Assembly (NCBI GenBank): GCA_030616165.1
Contig: JAUWXV010000092.1
Span: 1 to 13,045 of the forward strand
DNA: 13,045 nucleotides
Direction of reading: 5' to 3'
Source: a bacterium
GTDB lineage: Bacteria; SM23-31; JAUVVT01
Part shown: one piece after another, positions 6,474-13,045 of the stretch
How positions within the stretch are numbered: position 1 is the stretch's first letter
How the letters are laid out: each line of letters opens with the position of its first letter
The notes under the pieces: model-generated
Seen by the model: the letters and a program-made list of their open reading frames with translations, nothing else
What the model was told of the DNA's origin: nothing
The model's database searches: none
Made by a program: the position numbers and the translations under genes

Positions 6474-6893
6474 TTACTTTGTTTTTTCAATTTTCTCTAT
6501 CTGAATAGCATTTAAACTACCCTTCTGCCATAACTTTCCGGAAATTTTAACATCTTCTTCAATAAATTCCATTACTTTTTCATTTGGATTTCCATGTCCC
6601 TCAGGAAAAACAAGATATATTATGTTAGTATCCTTTTCTAATATTCCAAGATTAATCCCATTTTTTGCACACATCTGTGCACATTTCTTATGTTTTTCTC
6701 CTATCATATCCATAGTTATATAGCAATATGGGTCTATAATATGTCCTTCTATAGTAATCTCCTTTCCTTTTGCTGCCTCGGTTTCTTTGTGCTGCATCAT
6801 CATTTCAGTCTTTTTCATCTGCGATAAACCAAATGAAAAAATAAATATCACCCCTAATAATATGAAAATACCAGATAATTTTATTGATTTCAT
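6474..6893 (-). CDS. Secreted Cys/His/Met-containing protein of a metal-efflux operon, function unknown
   Basis: This 139-aa protein has an N-terminal signal (KSIKLSG, then hydrophobic residues 8-23), so it is probably periplasmic. A Met/His-rich linker follows (MKKTEMMMQHK, 26-36), then a compact domain (about 45-136) of mostly beta character. The domain starts EGHIIDPYCY and contains Cys57, His68, Cys71 and Cys75 (HKKCAQMC), a plausible soft-metal or disulfide site. The C-terminal part (VKISGKLWQKGSLNAIQIEKI) resembles small OB-like secreted domains. It is the last gene of the operon, 31 bp after the HMA gene, with AAGGAGAG 7 nt before ATG 6893. Metal binding in the periplasm is inferred from composition and context. 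I cannot name the family. Confidence 0.8.
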   Translation of the reverse strand: MKSIKLSGIFILLGVIFIFSFGLSQMKKTEMMMQHKETEAAKGKEITIEGHIIDPYCYITMDMIGEKHKKCAQMCAKNGINLGILEKDTNIIYLVFPEGHGNPNEKVMEFIEEDVKISGKLWQKGSLNAIQIEKIEKTK

Positions 6894-6924
6894 GTTAAAA
6901 CTCTCCTTAATTTAATTATTGAAT

Positions 6925-7272
6925 CTATTTTTTACCTGCTTTTTTGAGAATTTCCTCTGGATTTGAACAGCAGGGAGACGCCTTCTGATTAAGATTACTT
7001 TTTTCATTCTCTTCACAAAAATGAATAAAACTTCTCTCTAATTTAGTTAAAAAATTATCCTTAATGTTATAACCTATCTCTTTAATTTTCTCCTCGATTG
7101 ATTTCAATTCGGTTTGTGAAAGATTATATATCACTTTGACTTTCCCCTTCTTGTAATCTGCGTTCACCTGTTTTACACCACATATTTTTGAGATTACATC
7201 TTTAATTTTTTGCTCACAACCATCACAAACCATATTATCAACTTCAATTGTTCTTTTTTTAATTGATTCCAT
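6925..7272 (-). CDS. HMA-domain metal-binding protein with a Cys-containing C-terminal tail
   Basis: Residues about 5-72 form a heavy-metal-associated (HMA) ferredoxin-like domain of the CopZ/MerP type. The metal loop is MVCDGC (14-19), where Cys16 and Cys19 bind Cu(I) or another soft metal, and the end IGYNI is typical. CopZ proteins are about 70 aa; this one has 115, with a tail carrying Cys86 (HFCEENE) and a Cys101-Cys102 pair (SPCCSNPEEILKK). There is no signal peptide, so it is probably a cytoplasmic metal chaperone or buffer. AGGAGA lies 11 nt before ATG 7272. It follows cusA by 130 bp, a gap holding a repeat copy, and precedes the secreted Cys protein by 31 bp. The role of the tail is unknown; it could be a second metal site. 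Confidence 0.87.
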   Translation of the reverse strand: MESIKKRTIEVDNMVCDGCEQKIKDVISKICGVKQVNADYKKGKVKVIYNLSQTELKSIEEKIKEIGYNIKDNFLTKLERSFIHFCEENEKSNLNQKASPCCSNPEEILKKAGKK

Positions 7273-7402
7273 TTTTAATATTATCTCCTATTTTTTTAAT
7301 TAAGTTTTACTCTCTTTTACAAATTCCCTTTTTTTTAAAAAAGAAAGTAGACAAAGAAACTTTTCACTTATCCTGAATACTCGGGATGCTTAAATCTCTT
7401 AT
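7273..7402. repeat. Dispersed repeat, copy 2, inside the metal operon (repeat core 7325-7398)
   Basis: The spacer between cusA and the HMA gene contains TTTTTTTTAAAAAAGAAAGTA, then ACAAAGAAACTTTTCAC, then TCCTGAATACTCGGGA (7371-7386) and TGCTTAAAT. This matches copy 1 (1811-1911) apart from a small palindrome missing here. TCCTGAATACTCGGGA differs at two positions from the 16-bp palindrome at 6342-6357. As all other gaps in this operon are 23-41 bp, the 130-bp gap is best explained by insertion of this repeat. Confidence 0.55.
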
Positions 7403-10400
7403 CTATTGCTCAGATATTAACTCACCTTTTTTTATTGCTCTTTTTACGCTCCACTCTTTCCATATAGTATAAATTGCAGGTATCACAATTAGTGTGAGAA
7501 TCGTTGATGAAATCATCCCCCCAACCATTGGAGCGGCTATTCTTTTCATGACCTGTGAACCTGCTCCGTGTCCCCACAATATCGGCAGAAGTCCAGCAAT
7601 TATTGCACTAACAGTCATCATTTTGGGACGAACTCTCTCTACAGAGCCTATAATGACCGATTTATAAATATCCGGTATTCCAAAATTTCGACCCTTTTCC
7701 TTTTTTAAGGCATCATAGGCGTGGTCGAGGTATATTATCATAACGACCCCTGTTTCTGCAGCAACTCCTGCAAGGGCAATAAATCCAACCCAGACTGCTA
7801 CACTAAGATTATAGTTTAGTAAATACATAAACCATATCCCCCCGATTATCGAGAATGGCAGAGAAAGCATAACTATTATCGCTTCTGTGATATTTTTGAA
7901 ATTGAAATACAACAGTAAAAATATTATCATCAGCGTTATAGGAATAACAACTTTCAGCTTTTCTTTTGCTCTCTGCATATATTCATACTGACCACTCCAT
8001 ATAATATGATAACCCGGAGGAAATTCAATTCTCTCTGCAACTATTTTTATTGCCCTTTCAACATAGGTACCAACATCAATATCTTTCAAATCGATATATA
8101 TCCATGCATTTGGTTTTGCATTTTCGCTTTTAATACCCGGCGGCCCTTTTCTAATTTTTATATCTGCAAGTTGAGCCAGTGGAATTTGTTCTCCACGAGG
8201 AGTTGGGACAAGAACACGCCTTAAAGAAGAAATATCATCTCTCAGTTCTCTTCCATATCGGATATTTACAGGATACCTCTCCAGCCCTTCAACAGTTGTT
8301 GTTATGTTCATTCCACCGATAGCACTCATTATCACATCCTGCACATCACCAATTGTCAAACCATAGCGTGCAATCTCGTCTCTGTTAATTTCAAAATCAA
8401 AATAGTTTCCTCCGACTACTCTCTCGGAATAGACGCTCAGCGTTCCAGGTATTTCTCTTATAACTGCTTCAATCTCTTCTCCAATACTTTCCAATACATT
8501 TAAATCAGGCCCCGCTATCTTTATTCCAACAGGAGTTTTGATGCCTGTGCTCAGCATATCAATACGTGTTTTGATAGGCATTGTCCAGGCATTGGTTAAT
8601 CCTGGGAATTGAATAGCATTATTCAATTCCTCAACCAGTTTTTCAGGAGTCATACCAGGGCGCCATTCTTCCTCGGGTTTCAGCATTATTGTTGTTTCTA
8701 TCATACTTAATGGAGCAGGGTCTGTTGCCGTTTCTGCTCTGCCTATTTTTCCGAATACATGGTGAACTTCAGGAAAACTTGCAATTATCGCATCAGTCTG
8801 CTGTAATAATTCTTTTGCCTTTGTAATAGAAATCCCCGGTAACGTTGTAGGCATATAGAGCAAATCTCCTTCATATAAAGGGGGCATAAATTCTGAACCC
8901 AATTGCTTAAACGGAAAATATGTTATCAGCAAAATTATTACTGCAATTAAAATTATAGTCTTCTTAAAACGCAGTACTCCATTTATCATTGGTCTGTAAA
9001 CTTTAATCAGAAACCTATTAACAGGATTTTTTTCTTCAGGCATTATTTTACCTCTAATGAAATATCCCATAAGAATTGGAACAATTGTTATTGACAGCAA
9101 TGAAGCCGCCGCCATAGCAAAGGTCTTTGTAAATGCTAACGGTTTAAAAAGCCTTCCTTCTTGAGCCTCCAATGTAAAAACAGGTATAAAAGAAAGTGTA
9201 ATGATTAATAGCGAATAGAATAATGCTGGCCCAACTTGTTTTGAAGCATCAACAATTATACTCCAATGCTCTTTTTTTCCTCCATCCCTTTCAATATGTT
9301 TATGTGCATTTTCTATCATAACGATTGCAGCATCAACCATCGCTCCGATTGCTATGGCAATTCCGCCAAGTGACATTATATTTGCGTTTACGCCCATTTG
9401 GTTCATTACGATAAAGGATATCAGTATTCCGACAGGCAGTGTAAAAATAGCTACTAATGCACTCCTGAAATGAAGCAGGAACAAAATACATACGAGTGCA
9501 ACAATAGCAATTTCTTCAAGCAGTTTATGACTCAATGTATCTATCGCTCTATAAATTAAAGAAGACCTGTCATAAACAACTTTTATACTAACTCCGGGAG
9601 GCAGTCCTGGTTTAATTTCTTCTAACTTCTTTTTAACATCATTAATGACTTTAAGAGCATTTTCTCCGAATCTCATTATCACAATGCCGCCAACTGCCTC
9701 TCCGATTCCATTATATTCTGCTAATCCTCTTCTTATATCTGGACCAAGATGAACATAACCTATATCTTTAATTTGAATAGGCGTTCCGTTTAAATCAACA
9801 CCAACTGCAATTTTTTTAATATCATCAATCGATTTTATATATCCCAGCCCCCTAACCATATATTCAGTTTCAGCCATTTCCAGCAGTCTTCCACCTACAT
9901 CATTATTACTGCGTCTTATAGCATTCGTAACTTTTGAAAGTGGGATATTATAAGCAAGAAGTTTATTTGGGTCAATATCAACCTGATATTGTTTCACAAA
10001 TCCGCCTATACTTGCTACTTCTGAAACGCCGGGGACGCTTGCCAACTCATATCTGAGATACCAATCCTGTATGCTCCTTAATTGGGCTAAATCATGGTTA
10101 TCGCTTTCAAGTATATATTGAAAAGCCCAGCCAACCCCTGTGGCATCTGGACCAAGAGTTGGTGTGACACCTTTAGGGAGTCGGCTTGAGACATAGTTTA
10201 AATACTCGAGAACCCGACTTCTTGCCCAATACATATCTGTTCCATCCTCAAAAATTACGTAAACAAATGAAAATCCGAAAAATGAATACCCTCTTACCAC
10301 ACTTGAATAAGGAACCGCAAGCATTTGAGTTGTTAAAGGATATGTAATCTGGTCTTCAATTATTTGTGGAGCCTGTCCAGGATATTCTGTGTATATTATT

Positions 10401-10540
10401 ACCTGAACATCACTTAAATCCGGAATTGCATCTAATGGAGTATTCATCATCGAGAAAATTCCCCATCCGATCGCGAATATAGTAAATAAAATCACTATAA
10501 ACCTATTTCTGACAGAAGCTTCTATAATTTTTTCTAACAT
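7403..10540 (-). CDS. cusA: Heavy-metal RND efflux pump, Cu(I)/Ag(I) CusA type
   Basis: This is the inner-membrane proton-driven trimeric pump of a tripartite system exporting copper or silver. It has 1045 residues counted from ATG 10540, normal for CusA/CzcA. Twelve membrane segments are expected: one near 14-34, clusters near 340-500, one near 530-545 and clusters near 865-1025, with two large periplasmic loops. The TM4 segment GGIAIAIGAMVDAAIVMIE carries Asp403 and Glu410, with Glu929 and Lys973 matching the CusA proton relay. Met613 (PLSMIE), Met662 (RIDMLSTG) and Met744 (GGMNITT) fall at or within a residue of the CusA methionine cluster, favouring Cu/Ag over Zn/Co/Cd. A TTG at 10546 directly abuts the Shine-Dalgarno AGGAGA, so ATG 10540, 6 nt away, is the start. 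The gene lies 41-47 bp after cusB. Confidence 0.95.
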   Translation of the reverse strand: MLEKIIEASVRNRFIVILFTIFAIGWGIFSMMNTPLDAIPDLSDVQVIIYTEYPGQAPQIIEDQITYPLTTQMLAVPYSSVVRGYSFFGFSFVYVIFEDGTDMYWARSRVLEYLNYVSSRLPKGVTPTLGPDATGVGWAFQYILESDNHDLAQLRSIQDWYLRYELASVPGVSEVASIGGFVKQYQVDIDPNKLLAYNIPLSKVTNAIRRSNNDVGGRLLEMAETEYMVRGLGYIKSIDDIKKIAVGVDLNGTPIQIKDIGYVHLGPDIRRGLAEYNGIGEAVGGIVIMRFGENALKVINDVKKKLEEIKPGLPPGVSIKVVYDRSSLIYRAIDTLSHKLLEEIAIVALVCILFLLHFRSALVAIFTLPVGILISFIVMNQMGVNANIMSLGGIAIAIGAMVDAAIVMIENAHKHIERDGGKKEHWSIIVDASKQVGPALFYSLLIITLSFIPVFTLEAQEGRLFKPLAFTKTFAMAAASLLSITIVPILMGYFIRGKIMPEEKNPVNRFLIKVYRPMINGVLRFKKTIILIAVIILLITYFPFKQLGSEFMPPLYEGDLLYMPTTLPGISITKAKELLQQTDAIIASFPEVHHVFGKIGRAETATDPAPLSMIETTIMLKPEEEWRPGMTPEKLVEELNNAIQFPGLTNAWTMPIKTRIDMLSTGIKTPVGIKIAGPDLNVLESIGEEIEAVIREIPGTLSVYSERVVGGNYFDFEINRDEIARYGLTIGDVQDVIMSAIGGMNITTTVEGLERYPVNIRYGRELRDDISSLRRVLVPTPRGEQIPLAQLADIKIRKGPPGIKSENAKPNAWIYIDLKDIDVGTYVERAIKIVAERIEFPPGYHIIWSGQYEYMQRAKEKLKVVIPITLMIIFLLLYFNFKNITEAIIVMLSLPFSIIGGIWFMYLLNYNLSVAVWVGFIALAGVAAETGVVMIIYLDHAYDALKKEKGRNFGIPDIYKSVIIGSVERVRPKMMTVSAIIAGLLPILWGHGAGSQVMKRIAAPMVGGMISSTILTLIVIPAIYTIWKEWSVKRAIKKGELISEQ

Positions 10541-10587
10541 ATCCAATCTCCTTTAATCATATTTTCTGATTAATCCATAATTTTTGC

Positions 10588-12048
10588 CTACATATCATGT
10601 CCAGCATGCGGATTCATTTCGCCATTTCCTTCTCCACTGGTTTTAGTTGCTTGTCTTCTTTTTGCAAGCATTTTATTAATTGCGTCTTTTAGCTTGCTTT
10701 CCGAATCTATTAAAAACTGGGACGAAGTGACAATCCTTTCACCTTCCTGCAGACCATTTAATACTTGATAATATCCATCAGCTTCTGCACCTAAATCTAT
10801 ATTTCTTGGTTCGAACCTTCCTTCGCCCAAATCTACAACTACAATATTTCTTTCCCCCGAACGGATTATTGCTTCTGTTGGAACAGCGATTCCGTCCTTT
10901 GTTATTTCAGATTCAATATCAATATTAGCATACATATCGGGTTTTAATATCCAATTGGGATTTGAAAATTCTAATCGAACCTTAATTGTCCTTGTATTTT
11001 TTTCCAGATAAGGATAAATATAAGTTATACGTCCGGTAAATGCTTTTCCGGGATAATATGACAGCGTCATCTTTGCAGTCTGACCGATTTTCATCCACGG
11101 CAGTTCATATTCATATATATCTGCATAAACCCAGATATTGGATATATCAGCAATTTTATAAATATGAATTTGAGACTTGATATATCCACCTTCTAAGACA
11201 TTTTTCTCTAACACAATCCCTTTAACGGGTGAATAAATAGTCATAGTTTTTTTTGTTTCTTTTGTTTTTTCCAGAATATCTATCTGCTCATCTGTTATAT
11301 CCCACAGTTTAAGTCTCCTTTTTGTTGAATTGAGCAGTTCGTTAACTCCTCGTGTAATCTCCGGGAATTTACTCATTTTTAATTTTTCTTTAGACGCCCA
11401 AGCAAGCAGATATTCTTCTTGAGTATTTACCAATTCCGGACTGTAAATATCAATCAAAGGTTGGCCTTTTTCTACAACCTGACCGGGAAAATCAACATAT
11501 AATTTTTCAGCCCATCCTTCAATTTTGGTGTTAATATAGAAAACCTTTGTTTCATCATAATCGATTCGACCGACCGTTCTTATTGACCTTTTTAGTGTAC
11601 GTATTTCAATATCTTCGGTTCTTACCGCCATTTTTTGAATAACTGATGAACTTAATTTCACCACATTTTCTCTTTTTATCTCTTTCTTTACGAGTGTCAT
11701 TCCGCAAATAGGGCATTCACCGGGCTCTTTGGAAACTATGTCCGGATGCATCGGACAGGTATAATATTCACCAGCAATATCAGATGTCTTCCCTTCCGCG
11801 GTCTCCACTTCATCTTCGTATACTGGTACCAAATCCATTCCCATCGGAGATTTGCCAGGCTTATCAGAAATGTAAGTTGGGTCCATCGGTGCTTTCCAGT
11901 ATAAAATTTTACGTCCTTCTTTATGCTGAATAGCAGTAACAGATGTATCTGTATTTTGATTATATTTATTATTTATCCACCAAATGAAACCTGCCGCTTC
12001 AAGAGCTAACAGAATGACAACTACTATTATAATTTTAAAATTTTTCAT
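10588..12048 (-). CDS. cusB: Periplasmic adaptor (membrane fusion protein) of metal RND efflux, CusB type, with two N-terminal metal-binding modules
   Basis: This adaptor links CusA to the outer-membrane channel and can pass metal to the pump. The 486 residues begin with an uncleaved-looking signal/anchor (6-26). Two heavy-metal-binding modules follow: one without cysteine, with PMDP and KSPMGMDLVPVY (54-77), and one with YTCPMHP and CPICGM (97-117; Cys98, Cys112, Cys115). The adaptor core starts near 130, with VGRIDYDE, the biotinyl-lipoyl halves near 170-200 and 270-300, an alpha-helical hairpin (about 205-265), and beta-barrel and membrane-proximal domains to about 445. The C-terminus ends in NPHAGHDM, adding His and Met ligands. 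AGGAGG lies 9 nt before ATG 12048. It is 23 bp after the outer-membrane gene and 39 bp before the cusA ribosome-binding region. Family and role are firm; metal specificity is inferred. Confidence 0.95.
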   Translation of the reverse strand: MKNFKIIIVVVILLALEAAGFIWWINNKYNQNTDTSVTAIQHKEGRKILYWKAPMDPTYISDKPGKSPMGMDLVPVYEDEVETAEGKTSDIAGEYYTCPMHPDIVSKEPGECPICGMTLVKKEIKRENVVKLSSSVIQKMAVRTEDIEIRTLKRSIRTVGRIDYDETKVFYINTKIEGWAEKLYVDFPGQVVEKGQPLIDIYSPELVNTQEEYLLAWASKEKLKMSKFPEITRGVNELLNSTKRRLKLWDITDEQIDILEKTKETKKTMTIYSPVKGIVLEKNVLEGGYIKSQIHIYKIADISNIWVYADIYEYELPWMKIGQTAKMTLSYYPGKAFTGRITYIYPYLEKNTRTIKVRLEFSNPNWILKPDMYANIDIESEITKDGIAVPTEAIIRSGERNIVVVDLGEGRFEPRNIDLGAEADGYYQVLNGLQEGERIVTSSQFLIDSESKLKDAINKMLAKRRQATKTSGEGNGEMNPHAGHDM

Positions 12049-12071
12049 TATAAAATTCCTCCTTTTTAAAA

Positions 12072-13045
12072 TTAAAACAATTTTTCCCCTATAATAAATT
12101 CCAAATCTGCCAAACTTTTTTCATAATTAGTTAATATCCTGTAATATTCTATCTCATAATTGAATAATATCACTTGATTGTCCAGTAAAGTGAGAAAATC
12201 AACCTTATCCACCTGATAACCTGCAATTGCAGATTGAAGAGACTGCGAAGCTTGAGGTATAATCCCTTGTTCCAACAGTTCAAGAAGTTCATTATATTCT
12301 TCAATATTGGATGTCAATTCTCTGATTTTATATTGTATTTCATTTTTCATCCCGATGTAACTTTCACGAACAGCAGTAATCGAATGAGCAGTCTCTTCAA
12401 CCTTTTTACTCTGCTTCCTATTAATAAATATAGGAATACTTAGTGAAAACATGGTCGTAAAAAAATCCCTTCTATCCTCACGTTGGGTATATCCCAAAGA
12501 AACATTTAAGTCTGGATAATAATCTTTTTTAGCGAGTTCATATAGATATTCATTTTTTTCAATTTGATTCTCCATAGCCTTCAACATCGGGCGAGTTTCA
12601 AAAGCAATTTTGTCAAGTTCATCGGACTCTAAATCAAATTGTGACTGTTCAAATTCTGCAAGTTTTACAATTTGTGTTTCAGGTAACCTATTTAAAAGAG
12701 TATTTATTCTTGCAACTAAACTTTTGCGTTTCTGCCTTAGGGTGATTAATTTTTCCATTATCACTGAAAGTTCAACCTGTGCTTTTAAAACATCCTGCTG
12801 AAGCCCTCTGCCAACCTCGTATTTACTACTGACAATCTTAATAAAACTTTCTAAAAGACTTTTATTCTTTTCAGTTATTTCGATTGAATTATCAATTAGA
12901 TATAAATTGTAATAAGCTGTTTTAACTTTTTTTATAATTTCATTTTTTTTATCATAGAATAATTCACCAAAAACTTTTTCATCTTCTTCCGCTACTTTTT
13001 CCTTGAGAGAAGTTTTTCCAGGAAATGGTATCTGCTGCATAAATA
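12072..13045 (-). CDS. Outer-membrane efflux channel (TolC/CusC family), N-terminus beyond the window
   Basis: This is the outer-membrane partner of the CusAB-type pump, forming a trimeric channel. At least 322 residues are visible, rich in long amphipathic helices with TolC-like internal repeats. The first has YEVGRGLQQDVLKAQVELS (74-92 counted from Met 13040) and the second has YQVDKVDFLTLLDNQV. QIPFPGKTSLK near the visible start is the conserved entry to the first helix pair in CusC/CzcC-like proteins, normally preceded by a signal peptide and roughly 80-100 residues. The frame stays open upstream of the ATG at 13040 to the window edge, so that Met is internal, not the start. It is the first visible gene of the operon. 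The promoter and any regulator lie to the right of the window. Confidence 0.9.
   Translation of the reverse strand, partial: FMQQIPFPGKTSLKEKVAEEDEKVFGELFYDKKNEIIKKVKTAYYNLYLIDNSIEITEKNKSLLESFIKIVSSKYEVGRGLQQDVLKAQVELSVIMEKLITLRQKRKSLVARINTLLNRLPETQIVKLAEFEQSQFDLESDELDKIAFETRPMLKAMENQIEKNEYLYELAKKDYYPDLNVSLGYTQREDRRDFFTTMFSLSIPIFINRKQSKKVEETAHSITAVRESYIGMKNEIQYKIRELTSNIEEYNELLELLEQGIIPQASQSLQSAIAGYQVDKVDFLTLLDNQVILFNYEIEYYRILTNYEKSLADLEFIIGEKLF

Noticed and set aside
10541-10546. TTG at 10546 as the cusA start
   Set aside because: It directly touches the Shine-Dalgarno AGGAGA (10547-10552), leaving no spacing; ATG 10540 is 6 nt away and fits.
13038-13040. ATG at 13040 as the true start of the outer-membrane channel
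   Set aside because: The frame is open to the window edge, and the residues after this Met correspond to the middle of the N-terminal half of the family, without a signal peptide.

Overview
The window reads as AT-rich chromosomal DNA from a Gram-negative (diderm) bacterium. The outer-membrane evidence is a complete RND efflux pump with a TolC-type partner, and several secreted proteins. Sigma-54 activation, MurQ and a SpoIIE-type phosphatase occur together with dispersed palindromic repeats. This fits an uncultured or candidate-phylum bacterium, but I cannot assign a phylum from sequence alone. No rRNA, tRNA, CRISPR array or transposase gene was seen.

Left part, minus strand (1-1701): murQ (N-acetylmuramic acid 6-phosphate etherase) is followed after 73 bp by a GalE-like NAD-dependent sugar epimerase that runs off the window's left edge. 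A perfect small hairpin lies between them. A gene-free stretch of about 760 bp (1702-2465) follows, holding two repeat elements.

Middle part, plus strand (2466-5821): a GAF/AAA+/Fis sigma-54 activator is followed 2 bp later by a protein-L-isoaspartate methyltransferase with an apparent signal peptide. A 58-bp interrupted palindrome comes next, then a protein joining half of a ferritin-like di-iron domain to a SpoIIE/RsbU-type PP2C phosphatase. That fusion is the most interesting protein here: its layout suggests iron or oxidant sensing linked to partner-switching control.

Right part, minus strand (5933-13045): a small Cys-rich protein (57 aa), a 104-bp MITE-like palindromic element, and a copper/silver-type efflux operon. 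In transcription order the operon is an outer-membrane factor (N-terminus beyond the window), CusB, CusA, an HMA-domain protein with an extra Cys tail, and a secreted Cys/His/Met protein. Both accessory proteins probably handle metal delivery. A copy of a dispersed repeat sits between cusA and the HMA gene.

Two starts were corrected from Shine-Dalgarno position: cusA starts at 10540, not at a TTG at 10546, and the small Cys-rich protein starts at 6106, not at a TTG at 6121. The metal-operon genes have strong Shine-Dalgarno sites, whereas murQ and the three plus-strand genes have none; one of them (2466) may be leaderless.
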